Source: Stenopsyche tienmushanensis
Taxonomy: Eukaryota; Arthropoda; Insecta; Trichoptera; Stenopsychidae
Assembly (NCBI GenBank): GCA_008973525.1
Contig: WACJ01000008.1
Span: 248,001 to 312,000 of the forward strand
DNA: 64,000 nucleotides
Reading direction: 5' to 3'
Shown here: positions 1 through 12,401 of the stretch, one piece after another
Position numbering within the stretch: position 1 is the first letter of the stretch
How the letters are laid out: every line of letters starts with the position of its first letter
Notes under the pieces: model-generated
The model's input: the letters and a program-made list of their open reading frames with translations, nothing else
The model's database searches: none
What the model was told of the DNA's origin: nothing
Translations under genes and position numbers: made by a program

Positions 1-2
1 AA

Positions 3-3000
3 TTTCACAAAATCTACATACATCGCTATGAGAACGTCTCTATATTGTTTGCCGATATCAAAGGATTCACAGGTAGATTGATGAGGTTTTCATCGCAATA
101 TCGACATCAAAACGTCAATGTATTAATACAATTTACGTCGAATTTCAGAATTGGCAAGCAGATGTAGCGCTCAACAGTTGGTCAAAGTGCTCAACGATCT
201 GTTCGCAAGATTCGATAAACTAGCATCAGTCAGTATAAAAATGAATAAATCCATTTAATATTTAGTTCGTCTTATCCTCGAGAGGATACGGTTCCTATAT
301 AAGTATTCTCTTTCATAGAAATGGTCAGCGTGACCTTTAATTCTAAGGACTCGAATCATAAATAATTTATCAACTGAACTACTTTGTGAAAATCAATAAA
401 AAAATACAGGATTTGGAGATACGTCTGTAGTTTTCGATTGGTGCTCATAAATATTTCAGTCGTAAAGCATTTCTATACAGTTTTTTCTCAAAGTTGAACT
501 TCTTATATTCTTGTCCGATGAAATTAATTTTGTTGTATTTTCCGAATGGACAGGAAAATCATTGCCATCGCATAAAGTTATTGGGAGACTGTTACTATTG
601 CGTATCTGGACTACCTGTTGCAAGAGCTGATCACGCCCATTGCTGTGTTGAAATGGGTCTTCATATGATCAAAGCCATCAGAGATGTGACCCACAATACG
701 CAGGTATTAACATATTTAAATCGTCTTTTAATTTTGTATTTAAAAGATTTCACGTTATAGTGCATTTACACAGTGCGGCAGGGAAACTACCTTATTTTAA
801 AAACAAACAGTATAAGTGATATTAGTATAAATTTTTTCCATATTATAGAGAGGCATTTAAAGTTTTTATTTATTATATTTTAAAAAAAATATATCATCAA
901 GATAGCCTCCGTTCTGCTCAATTCATTGAAATTTTCTAGTTTTTATAAGACCGAGCTACCTAAATTGGAAGCATCTACAGTGAAATAGTCCATGCCCAAT
1001 TCATAGTTTGTAGATTAGCTTTTTTCTGCGTTTCCATAAACCAATCATTTTTAACATTCCCCATATTTATAGGGCGTTTGGTACATAAATAAACACAACA
1101 ATTAGGAGGTTAATGGGATCATTTACTACGTTTTATACATAGGTCCTGTGTCCTTAGTGTCAGGATTATCGAAATAGATCTTTTGTGGGCATCTCTATTG
1201 TGCAAATTAATTATTTTGGTAGCCCTATTCCATGACCCGCATGGTCACCAGACCCGATACCACTGGATTTCTTTGTCTGGGAATATACCCTATTCCGTGG
1301 CTCACACGGTCTCCCGATCTGACACCACTGGATTTCTTTATTTGGGGACGTGCCCTATTCCGTGGCTCACGCGGTTTCCAGACCCGACACCACTGAATTT
1401 CTTTGTCTGGGAACGTGCCCTATTCTGTGGCTCGTACGGTCTCCCGATCTGACACCACTGGATTTTTTTGTCTGGGAATGTGCTCTATTCCGTATCTCGC
1501 ACGGTTTCCCGATCTGACACCACTGGATTCCTTTGTCTGGGGAGGTGCAAAATAATTAACTTACATGACAGAGATGCCCATAAAAGAAATCCTAATTAAA
1601 ATAATAATCGTCGCATTTGCAAAAAAATTAAAAGGAATTGCTACTACAGTGGAAATGAGAAAAAGGTGTACTTCATGTATACGAAAAAAACGTGACCAAT
1701 TTGAACAAATTTTGTTAATAAATTTAATAAAAACATCCTAAACATAAAAATATTTTCTTACATCTAACCCTTGCAAACTGGTCTTTCGAGTTAAAACTAT
1801 TTTGAACTTGGTAAAACTAAACCAAGTTCAAAATAGTTGCTAGTTTTTTGTTTAAAAGATTTAGAATTTGACATTTAACATTCGTTTGCATTGATTGCAT
1901 AAAATAATGATTTATTAAGATCTAAAATCTATTGCAAAATACAAAAACAATTATTTCGTGTTATTACGACCACAGATTAAAAAGTTATGACGATTTAAAG
2001 GTGAAATTTTGGTGTTTTTTTTTCATACCCAAAATTGCATTTGGGTATTTTTTTAAATGTTAAAAAACTCCCAAAAAAAAATTGTGGATCCATGTGCAAA
2101 ACGTCCTGTATAATTTAAAGATATTCTTCTCCAATTCCATTAAAGACCTTTAACGAAGTATATGTTTTTTAGGGTTTCATAAAGGAGAAGAAGAAAAAAT
2201 CCAAATTCTTCAGAATTACTCTAATTCTTAGATAAAATTTTAATCCAAATTTTCTATATTTTTATTCAGTCCTTTTAGTATCAAAGTGTTTTTTAATCAA
2301 TAGCTTAATATGCATACATCGTTAATGATTGATACTTAATTTAACATTTATTTTGGATGTAAAATTTAATATATACTTCCAAGGGTGGCTTCCAATGGTC
2401 TTAAATTGTGATCCCTGAGCTCCCGAGGGCATTTTATATGGATCCCGAAACTTTTCAGTTAACGGAAGATCAACATGCAATGGGTCTATAATAGATAAAG
2501 TTGCTTCTTAGATCGTTTCGTATAAAATTACAAATGTCAAGAACTATTTTATGTTTTGATTAAAGCCCTTAAATATCCTGATCATTATGTTTTAATACAA
2601 TTAAGATTTATAAAAACTACCAAATCTCAAGCATAAAACTATGAGAAGTTTTTAACATTCAAGGAATTTGTCTTTAACTCTATTAGTGCCGGACAACAAG
2701 TGCTAACGACGATATATTGTTACATATATCGTTGCAAAAAGAAGATTAGTTTCTGTAATTTTCTAATGATTTTTAATTGATAAGCACAAGGACACGATTT
2801 TTAATTAGGATGAATTACACTTTAATTAAGACTAATCAAAGTCAGCAAATAAAAATTGTATTTATATATATTATACTCTTTATATCTACAGTGTATCTGT
2901 ATTCTTAGCCTAAATTGGTGCTAAATTGATTAAATATGTTACAAGGTAGGATGTTTTCAGTGTCTTAATTAATTTATTGGCCATCTTCTTAGGTCGAATT

Positions 3001-6000
3001 GGACATGAGGATCGGTATCCACAGTGGGTCTGTTTTGTGCGGGGTACTCGGCTTACGTAAATGGCAATTCGATGTCTGGTCCTATGATGTCACATTGGCT
3101 AATCACATGGAAAGTGGTGGAATTCCAGGGTTAGCGAATTCCGTTATATTTAACATACTATCGATTTTCTCCCGATTGTTTATAAAGCTCACGTTTGCAC
3201 GATTAGGAGGGTTCATATATCAGCTTCGACTTTGGAATGGCTCGGAGGTGCTTATGAAGTAGAGCCTGGTAATGGCGGAGATAGAAATACGTATCTGCGA
3301 GATCATGCCGTGGAAACGTATTTGGTCAAACAAGCTGAACCACTTCGACCCAGAAGACGAATGCCTTCTCGACCAAGGTTAATAAATAATATTCTATCAT
3401 AAAAATGGTTAAATGATTTTATTTTAACTAAATTAATTTATTGTGCAGCATTTTCGCTCAGAAAATATGGAACGAAGAAGAGATAACGATGGGTGTCAAC
3501 AAGCCAAGATCATCGACAGCAACTGTCGACGAAGATCTAACAACAGATTGGACTCCAGAAAGACCATTCCAAAATGTTATTATATTAATTACTGATCGAG
3601 ATATACATGCGATTAACTATTGATTGATTGACAAATTCTTCCATATTTAGTGCTATGGACCTTGTGAAAGAAATGGTGGAGAATTTGTTCATGATGAAGA
3701 ATACAAGCAACAAGATACATATCGCAGTGTAAGAATTGGTTCAACAACGGCTGAAACTGTAACTACCATACCATTAACCACTGCTGAACAAGTATGTAAT
3801 CTTCATTCAATTGCATTTGTATTTGAATACATAATGCCTCAATATTTTAGATTTATACAAAAGTTTTGATGTACAGTATAAAAATTAAAAAGACATCTCT
3901 TTTGCCAATTATGCAAATATTCACTACAACATAAGGACATAATGGAAGTATTTTTATATAATATAGTAGTTTTAAATCAGATGATATTCATCTATTGGGA
4001 TAAAAATACATCAAAACTTTTGAATCATTCATGCAAGCATTGTTTTAACTACATTGTTCTTAAAAATATTATAAGATGATTTTGGACATTTGCTATTCTG
4101 CTGGCATGCTTGAATTGGCCAAAATAAAGATTAATTGTAGTGGATTATGTCACATTAGCAAGAATAATGGGGTAATATTTTTGTGTCTTACCTCCATTAT
4201 TTTTATTTAATAAATCTAAAAAATATTGCAACTTTATATCTTCATACATCTTTTAAAATCATAAAAGGACATGGCATAATCGTACACTAAAAAATGAAGC
4301 TGCGTTTGTGTAATCTATATATATATTATACAATATATAAATGAAAGTTTGTCGCAAAACGAGGAGTTTGCTAGGTATACATTCTTATACTGTTCATCCG
4401 ATTGCGATGAAACTTTAGTGAGTTGGTCTGGTGGTTGCTGAGGTAAACAAAGCATAACAATAATCGTTTTTTAATGTAATTGCCAAGCGTTCGGTCTTCG
4501 GTGGACTATGCCAGAAGGCGGTAAGACACAATCGTCATAATTTCAATTCATATCACGTAACTATACTACTGCGTTTCTTTTCAAATAATCATTAAGCGCA
4601 TGTGGCATTGCAATGCATGCTGGGTACTCGCTGGTATATAATAAATTGCCGTAACGCACCCATAAAATCTTCACTTAAAATAACATTTTTATTATTTTTT
4701 TTTTTCATCAGGTGGACGAAATGATAGATCATTCAATAGAAATTGAGAGCAATAAACGAATAAGAGTGGCCAATGTCAATCCATGGACTCTTCACTTCAA
4801 AGATCCTTCATTGGAAGGCAGCTTCTGTACGATGAAAGAGGACATGTTCAAATCAAACATGATGTGCTGTCTAATAATCTGGGTTTTTATTGTGTTGACA
4901 CAATTCGTAATCCTTCCCACGTAAGACTTATTAAATCATTGATCTATAACAAATATCATTGTTTTTTGTTACTTTAGTATTATGTATTTTTTTTAGATGT
5001 ACTGAGCTGATCGTATCATTGACTTTAACGACATTTTTGTTGGCTGCTGCATCAGTATTAGTTATGGCAGAAGAGTTTCATCAGTTGCCCATTAAATTAC
5101 AACGCATGTCTTCAATGCTAGTACACAACAGAAACCGAAGAACATTCCTCATATGTGGCATTGTTATAATGATGTCAATTGCGAGGTATATGAAAATATT
5201 TTGACACGTTGTTGTTTATATCTTTCAGCATGTCACGCATTAAATTCATAAATTTCTCCCATTTTTTCAGCTCAATAAGTCTCATAATGTGTCCATCATG
5301 TCAATTGACTTGTCAATATCAGATACCAGAAAACACATCGATATCAAATTATAGCACACTGAACTATTTGGATCAAATTTCAGCCACGAACAAAAGCTTT
5401 GTTGATAATTTTACAAAAAGTGCAGATATTAAAGAGAGTAAAACACAACCTCTGTTTTTGATAGCATTGGGACCTGTTCATATAATTAAAACCTCTCCCG
5501 AGGGTTCAAATGACACAAATTCTACCAATTTAGAACACTCCTCAATAGCGTACTTTAGCGAAAAATACTTGAACATATCTAAATATTATGATCCCCGTAA
5601 TATAACAATAATTTTAGCCGAAGACCAAAACGATACCATAGTGTTAAAACAAAATTTAAACCGCGTCAGAAAACATATTGAAAACGAAATCGATCAAAAA
5701 AATAAACTATTGAACGTGAGCAATTCGTTAAACGATAGGATCATAAAAATGCAGATCGATGGCGAAATTTTAGGAAAACAGAAAAACTACGACATGCAAA
5801 ATTCGATTAATTCCATAGTATACGATAACAAAGATCAGCACATATTATCGCTGAGCAGAGAAAATTTGCAAATAGACGATATCGAAAAACAAGATGAGAA
5901 GAACGCGACCATCGATTATACGGACGTTCGTGAAATAAACGATTGTTGTCATCCGGAATATGTCGTATTCACTTGGATCATGTGCTTGGTGGCTTTGGCA

Positions 6001-9000
6001 TCGACCCTAAAGCTATATTATCTAGTGAAGACTTTCCTGGCGGTGATAATGGTCACTGCTTATGCGCTACTTATAATGGTGGCCTATCCTGAAATATTTC
6101 ACGACACCGACCAAGAATTAATGTAAGTCATCACTAAATTTTATTCAATCATTAAAAAATACGCCCAAATATAGAATACAGCAGACCCGCGGTAATCCGA
6201 CGCCCCCTGTAGTCCGACATCCCGATACAAGTATGGTACCCATGTACGGCAATGCATCGCCAATGTAAAAAATGCAAAACGTATAATTAGTATGAGTATG
6301 TATACCAGTGATTGTGGGCCAAGCAAGAGGCAAACTCTCAAGAAAGTTAAACACCCAGAGGTGGAAGAAGCTTTATATATGTGGTATCTTCAATAAAGAA
6401 ACAGGCATGCACCTATTTTTAGGCCCATATTGGCCATAAAAGCGAAGTTTTTTTACAATGGGTTAAACAAAAGAAGACTTGTAGCTAATTGCGATTGGAC
6501 AGACCCATGCTGCTGTGCGGTCTGTTTCGAGTGCCTTAAAACTTTTTTTTTCTCAAGGAGTATTTTTTTATAAACACGGCCGGGTCGTACCCAATATTAA
6601 TGTGGGATTCCGGATTTGACCGTTTACCCACTAACAAACCCTCTTTGTCCTCCCCTTGTCGTGCTTGACGCAACCGTTAGGCATTTGCCAGACACGACAC
6701 TCGGGGCTCCGTGTACCTCCTTTCCTACCTACCGTCTTTCGATTTGTTCCCTTGTAACTGCCAGGGCAGCTCGATGCCTTGTCCTCCCGGCGTTCTTCTT
6801 GGATGCAATCACCTTGTAGACACAGCGACGATACTGGGTGGTCACTCTTTACCTATCCATTGCAAATAGATTCCGAAGCAACCGTGCCCACCGAGGAGCT
6901 GAGTCAGATGATGGTTCAGACGCCTGTGTCTCCTTTCACTCCACTTCCTTATGTCGGGCAGTAGTACGTGAGTTCATATGTCCTTCTCCGATGAGTTTCA
7001 TCGTATCTACCATTCCGCCATGGTCGCCACCCTCGCTTCCCGTTTCTTCGCTCCGGCATATCGAGATGTGTACTTGATTGCCAGGAAATCAAAGGAAGCA
7101 GTCCCGGCAATCACCAACACTCTAGTCTTTGACTCCCCGACGTTTGGCATCAATTTGGTGAGCTACTCCGAAGTTTTGTCCACTTTCCCTGCTGCCTTCT
7201 CGGCGTGAACCACAAACCGAAGTTTGCGGTCCAGCCAGACTCCAATTTACATTAATGAGTTCACATACGGCACCTCGAAATATCTCATAGTGCCTTCGAA
7301 CTTATTTTCCGCGAGGAGTAAAAAATGGTTTATGAAAACTGCTGGGCCCGTACCCAGCAGTAGTATGGAATTCTGAATTTAACCGTTTTTCCACTAAAAA
7401 ACCCTCCTTGTCTGTCCCTTGTTATATCCGACCCGACTGTTAGGTATTAGGTTACGTCCCTCCTCTCATCTAGTGGAAGGAGTCTTTATTGGCTCCTCTG
7501 CTTTTGGAGGGCGGCTCCATAGACTTCGCACCTGGCGCTGTTCCTCCATTCCCGCATTCTTGCACAGTGCACATCGTGCCTCGGTTTCTTCACATTTAGC
7601 TGATTTATGCCATCAAACTAGCCACACAGGAGTGTCCTTCACTCCTCTTTGGTTCCCAAGAAATACGCATGATGATGGATGGATACAGGCTCTCTTTCTT
7701 CATGATACTCGTATCGCTGCTGTCATTTGTAGTACTTAGCCACGGAGATGAGTCGTCGTTCAAGCAACCATAGTCGTTCTCTCCTATATGCATTAGGTTT
7801 TTGAAGATAGTGATGTCGCCTTTAACATAGAGTCCTACTACTCCTTCTATAATCAGCAATTCCTCAGTCCACTTTACGAGTAAGTAGCGCAACCAACTCA
7901 TCTCAGCTGGGCTACCCCAGTAGCTTTTGGTGAGCAAACTGGCGAGGCTGTTTTTGCCCACTTCTGCTCTACATCGTTACCACAAGGACTCAATTGTTAC
8001 CCACGGGCGTATGGTTGCCCCCTTTTTCTCTTAGGGTTTTATGAGTGGATATCGTAGAGTGTAACACTCACCCGAAACTTTGTAGCTAGTAAGAGATAGT
8101 TAAAACGTTTTAAAAATCGTCATGGAATACGTTTAATGACGGTCACAGCTATGCTATGGCCATTGTGTTTATGATGTTAATTCTATAATAAACCTACTAC
8201 AAGGGGTCGGGAGCAGTACTCTATAGTCCGACAAACTAACACTGCCTTGCAAAACGTTGTTGGATTACCGCGGATCTGCTGTCGTTCAAAAAGTTTAATG
8301 TGGTGATCTCTTCAATTAAAATTTTCCTCATCTATCAGCGGGCTCATAAATTTGCATTTATCTACGTGTTTATTCTATTTAATGAATATATTTTTGCACA
8401 CAACAGAATGGAGATGCCGCTGTCAGCTCAGATGATGACATTACTACTCGTGTTCTTGGTTATGGTAACATATCACGCTCGCCTTGTAGAAGTGACTTCT
8501 AGACTGGATTTTCTATGGAAGCAGCAGGCCGAACGCGAGTTGGCCGAAATGGTCGAAACACGACATAATAACACCCAACTCCTGAAAAACATTCTACCGG
8601 ACCACGTTGCCCACCATTTCTTATCCGAAGACCGGATGTCGGAGGTAATTAAATTATAGTAGATTACATACTATACAAATGAAAAGATAAACTAAATGTC
8701 GTTGTTGCGTGCTATAGCAGCCGTCACATTCAAATTTTTGACCCGATTAACTGGTTAACTGCCACGTATAAAAAACTATAGACACTCATGGCAGTTAACC
8801 GGTTAAAATAATGGCACTTAAAAAAGATAACATTTAAAAACAATTTTAGGGAAATCATCGAATATTTTGCTTTAGTGAATCAAAATTAAATCATTTTATG
8901 TTTTACAGATTTGCTAAAAAAAATAATTTTAATTTTAATTTTTTATTGGATTGTAGCAAGATCAAAAAATAACATATACAATACGTATGTCATATATGTT

Positions 9001-11550
9001 TTTTTTAAGGAACTGTATTCTCAATGGCAAGACGAAGTCGGAGTCATGTTTGCTAGCATACCCAATTTTACCGAATTTTATTCAGAAGATATAAACATGG
9101 GAATGGAGTGTATTCGTCTGCTCAATGAAATAATAGGTATTTATAATCCGTATCTATTATATTTCATATCGATATTCCCATTATAAGAGTCGATGTGTAG
9201 TAAATACATCACCGGTATGGAAAGGTTAATATAACAATTTGAAAAACATATATGTACTGTATATATATGTATACATATATTAGATAGTTACTGCCTCTAA
9301 GCGTCGTTTAAGCTCGCCAATAGTAGTTACGCCACTGTTTCCAAGCGTCCAGATTATGACGGGAATGGGAAAGTCATAAGATGAGATGATTGGATGTAAA
9401 AAAGATGCAATTGTTAACGACATAAATGATTACAAATTTAAGCAGATCTTCATTTAATTAATTTGATTTCAGCCGATTTCGATGAACTTCTGGATGAGCC
9501 AAGATTTAAAAGCATTGAAAAGATTAAAACCGTCGGAGCTACTTATATGGCGGCTTCTGGTTTGAATCCGGAAGATAAAGTAAAGCAATGGTCTCATGAC
9601 TGAGATTAATGAATGAATATTTTACAAAAATAAACTAAAATTTGTATGCATTCTCAGGCTGTTCGCGATGACTTGGAGCATCTGTGTGCATTGGTCGATT
9701 TCGCCACTGCAATGAAGCATCGTCTGGAAGACGTCAACAAGCACAGCTATAATAATTTTCATCTAAGAGTCGGTGAGTGAATATTTCTTTCGAGGTCGAC
9801 CAATAAAAAAGACTAATCTTAACAATCATAACAAGTTTTATTTTTTCCGCATGTTCGCGAAACGACTATCAAGGTTGAATATTGCAAATTTGATCAATCA
9901 AATAGTCGCTTAAACGACGGATCTTCACTCAATTGTAGCCAATTTGAAGATTGGAAAGGCAATAGTATGAGTATAACAGGGCTTTTCGATTTAATTTGAT
10001 CAACTTGCATTTGTACGAGAAAGATTAGATAGAGTCTCTGTTTTGTCGCTCTAAATAGAACTGAGTATGCGTGTCTAAAAGTAGTTAATTCCACCAAATG
10101 TCCCTATTTTCTGAATTCAAAAATCGAAGGCATCGACTGCCTATTTTTCCGTTTTCTTTAACAATGCAGATTGTATTAATGTTTTGGCAATTGTAGGTAT
10201 CAGTTGTGGACCTCTTGTTGGAGGAGTGATCGGTGCAAGAAAACCTGTATACGATATTTGGGGAGATACCGTCAATGAAGCATCCAGAATGGACACTACT
10301 GGCACAATGGGACGTGTACAAGTTCCCAAATACACAGCACAGGTTTGATTCTTACAATTCTCATCATCACAAGCAAAGATCCATTAAGAGTCGTTATCAA
10401 TTTTTAAGGAAATCCTTTTCAGATGTTCCTATCACTATTTTTGGGCATGTATTTTGATTTGTCTGGGTAGCAGCATGAAATTTTAAAGCAAGCCGTTTGC
10501 TAAATGATGTTTTAAAATGTTGATACGCGATATTTTTGCACAGCTTCTAGAAGCACGAGGATATCAAGTGATTGCAAGAGGATTGGTAGCAGTCAAAGGC
10601 AAAGGAAAGATGGAAACATATTTCGTAGTTGGCAAACGTTCAACAAGAGCTGCTGCTTGTCGTCGACAACCTTCTCAGCATAGTACTTTAGCAGCCGTTG
10701 TATATGGCATGGTACAGCAACGACGTCGACAGAATACCCGTAAGTAAAGTTATTCATGAAGATTTTGCTGCTGGATTTAAAGAATATAGATTGGTTTATT
10801 TTATTTTGTAGCTGTGACCAGTGTAGTTCGTGGACAACAAACACCAACCAGTGGATCCAGCAGCCTAATCGGCGAAATTGGAAATGGAAGAGCACCTTTT
10901 AGTTCTTTGAGGGTTTCTCAACGCTCTGGTACTGCTCGTCCTCTTAGACGTAGTACGACAAGGGCATCTGCTCATGATCCAAGGCCGAGGTTATTCTTTA
11001 ACAAATTTCAATATCTTCACAATATTTTTGTTGTTGTTGCTAAAATGCACGTTTTCTTTATAGACCTCCTTATTCGATGAGGCAAATGTCTTGCTCTACT
11101 GGTGATGTCGCTGCACCAAGAACTCCAGTATCAGCCCCTCTAACTCCTGTTTGCGGACTCTTTGGAGATACGTCGGTTCCAAGATTGCTGTCTGAACCAT
11201 CAGTCAGTGAAATAGAGGCTGTCCCTCTAAGTGTTCCAAAGAAAAACAAACTGATCAAGCAGATTTCCATATCTTCAGAAGTCAAGGAGAACAATCAGAT
11301 CAGCGACACTGCACTTAGAGACGATCCAGATAGATTCGCTCTCAGTTCGCGAAACTATAGCTTTAAGGAAAATCTCAAAAATGTTTTGAAATCATCAAAA
11401 ATAAACAGTAGTCTACCTGCTCCTGTGCATAGCACTAGGTTCGTTTGCATATCGCCAAAGGCTCTGATAAAAAGAGACGATAAAAGTCCCTCATTGGATC
11501 AAAACACCCCTGACAAGAACAAAGATAATGACAAGAATGCAAACATCTGA
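3..11550 (+). CDS. Ac78C: Adenylyl cyclase, ADCY8 / Ac78C type (5' partial, 18 exons)
   Basis: Membrane enzyme making cAMP from ATP. Exons: 3-72, 149-228, 554-703, 2993-3129, 3207-3377, 3449-3575, 3651-3791, 4712-4920, 4997-5185, 5271-6122, 8407-8644, 9010-9136, 9473-9579, 9658-9772, 10197-10342, 10544-10739, 10809-10989, 11064-11550. Phases agree and give 1,240 visible residues; TM1-6 and the start codon lie off the window. Visible in order: the C1a catalytic domain (FADIKGF and [13 protein letters not shown] carry the two metal-binding Asp; then [15 protein letters not shown]), the C1b linker, TM7-12 with a very long extracellular loop, the C2 domain ([39 protein letters not shown] with the Asn and Arg that act on ATP), and a C-terminal tail. 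The C1b segment ([15 protein letters not shown]) and the post-C2 [13 protein letters not shown] resemble ADCY8 more than ADCY1/rutabaga, so calcium/calmodulin regulation is likely but not shown. The exon 6 donor (GTTATT) is weak. Confidence 0.9.
704..2992 (+). other. Long intron of the adenylyl cyclase gene
   Basis: The intron separates the two halves of the C1a domain. Besides the tandem-repeat TIR element it is AT-rich with no coding signal that I can support. At 2674-2720 a TTAA followed by a sequence including TGCCGGACA resembles the end of the piggyBac-like terminus seen at 53659-53689. Confidence 0.6.
1179..1587. mobile_element. TIR element with five exact-period 65-bp tandem repeats
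   Basis: This lies in the intron 704-2992 of the adenylyl cyclase gene. The ends (1179-1218 and 1548-1587) are inverted repeats matching at about 34 of 40 positions, and all six differences are transitions. The interior is a tandem array: the word CACTGG or its one-base variant starts at 1261, 1326, 1391, 1456 and 1521, always 65 bases apart, with a degraded part-unit before. One frame of a unit reads like [13 protein letters not shown], a stretch typical of mariner-type transposases near the third catalytic Asp. Because 65 is not a multiple of three, this reading moves through all frames and no protein is encoded. I read it as a non-autonomous DNA element. Confidence 0.75.
4330..4460. repeat. 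Dispersed repeat containing a GTTCATCCGATTGCGATG core
   Basis: The core within intron 3792-4711 is the reverse complement, with few changes, of two copies near 17455 and 17580 that read TTTATCGCAATnxGATGAACAGTAT. It is therefore a third, inverted copy of a repeat family present in the Ano-1 gene. The class is unknown. Confidence 0.5.
5271..6122 (+). other. Large single exon encoding an Asn-rich extracellular loop
   Basis: This 852-nt exon of the Ac78C-type gene codes for the end of one membrane span, a roughly 200-residue hydrophilic loop, and the next two spans (starting near [12 protein letters not shown]). I count eleven Asn-X-Ser/Thr sequons in the loop (NTS, NYS, NKS, NFT, NDT, NST, NIS, NIT, NDT, NVS, NAT). 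Mammalian ADCY8 has a loop of only a few dozen residues here, so this is a clear expansion. The exon has no stop and keeps phase with both neighbours. Confidence 0.8.
6179..8281. mobile_element. Decayed pogo/Tigger-like transposon with nested insertion
   Basis: The ends are inverted repeats: CAGCAGACCCGCGGTAATCC at 6179 and its near-complement ending at 8281 (21 of 23 positions agree), with TA immediately left. Near 6325-6460 the + strand reads [22 protein letters not shown], the DNA-binding N-terminal region of CENP-B/Tigger-type transposases, with stops. A related copy is at 61250-61512. The middle (about 6550-8100) differs in composition and appears to be a separate insertion. The element fills most of the intron between exons 10 and 11 of the adenylyl cyclase gene. 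Confidence 0.7.
6553..7445. repeat. Two direct copies of a ~130-bp segment inside the nested insertion
   Basis: Segments 6553-6690 and 7314-7445 align along their length. Both carry GACCGTTTnCCCACTA-type words, then CCCTC-TTGTC and CCGTTAGG-AT or CTGTTAGGTAT. On the minus strand they resemble the GTTTTTAGTGGGTAAACGG-type 3' ends of some R1/I-clade retrotransposons, and the intervening minus strand could be a decayed gag-like region. They could be LTRs of another element or two stacked 3' ends; the class is uncertain. Confidence 0.4.
8748..8810. repeat. Short hairpin-forming inverted repeat
   Basis: The arms AACTGGTTAACTGCCA and TGGCAGTTAACCGGTTA face each other across about 20 bases in intron 8645-9009. 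This is probably the remnant of a small DNA element; nothing else identifies it. Confidence 0.4.
9150..9370 (+). repeat. Dispersed repeat family A, copy 1
   Basis: This copy lies in intron 9137-9472. It holds CATATCGATATTCCCATTAT, then GTGTAGTAAATACATCACCG, then TTTGAAAAACATATATGTAC, and ends in a stretch shared with 53500-53520 (TTACGCCACTGTTTCCAAGC). The order is the same as in the copy at 53299-53520, but the section between the second and third words is shorter here. Confidence 0.7.
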
Positions 11551-11636
11551 GCGCTAAAGATGAATATATTAGATGTTGAATGTTTAGTAATATTCCATAT
11601 TTGAATCGCATTAATGTAAATAATACCTGTACTTAA

Positions 11637-11642
11637 AATAAA
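11637..11642 (+). terminator. Likely poly(A) signal of the adenylyl cyclase gene
   Basis: AATAAA lies 86 bases after the TGA at 11548-11550 and is the first such hexamer downstream. Position and form suit a polyadenylation signal; transcript ends cannot be seen. Confidence 0.45.
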
Positions 11643-12401
11643 TTGTTGTCTATCGTGTCATTTACCAAATTATATGCATACTATCCAAATTTGACACTTA
11701 ATGGACGGGTCGTTATTGTAGCACTACTGTAAGCTAAATATATCGACGTAAAATAGCAATGCATATTTTTGATAGCACTCTGGGGAATTAGTATACGCTT
11801 GAAGTAGTATTCTTATTTAAAGTATTGTATTTAAAGTATACAAACATTCCTTTGATTAACACTATTTGTCAAGTTTTTGCTGCTTGTAAAAAAAAGCAAT
11901 TTATGTTAGGTTTTTTTGCGCGACTGAAACTAGTCATGAACAAATTTTATCACACAATTACTAGCAAAACTGGAAAATAAAATGCAAATGAAATTATAAT
12001 ATTTGTTAAACAATGCTGCTTTTTGATTTCTGAATTATGAGAAGCTTTATACTCAAAAGGCACCATCCATTAAGTGTTAATCATATTTCCAAAATACATA
12101 TCTATTGCATTTAAAAAGACAATACATTTCCAAGTTGAAATAAATTTTCTTTTTGCCATAATTACTAGCTCACAGAGACCTGTTTTTATTTATTTCTATT
12201 TATAATAATATTTTTATAACATGTATGTATTTAGAAACTGACGTTGTATTTATTTATTTATTTTATATAAAATATAAATCGTAGACTATGTGTAAAATAA
12301 ATAATTAATGTAAAAAAACGCTTAATTTCAATATTTTCCCAAATCATTAACCTTTCCCTTACGATGCTACATATTTAGTACGCCATGTGACATTCTAAAA
12401 C

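Noticed and set aside
1183..1452. 89-codon ORF in the 65-bp repeat array
   Set aside because: Its period is not a multiple of three and the frame only happens to stay open; it is repeat sequence, not a gene.
7605..7961. 118-codon minus-strand ORF in the nested insertion
   Set aside because: No motif recognised and no support from neighbours; it may be decayed gag-like sequence, so it is covered by the mobile-element entry only.
3..11550. Calling the cyclase rutabaga (ADCY1 type)
   Set aside because: The C1b segment, TM7-8 wording and the tail after C2 follow ADCY8, so Ac78C is the better match; the C1a and C2 cores alone do not separate the two.
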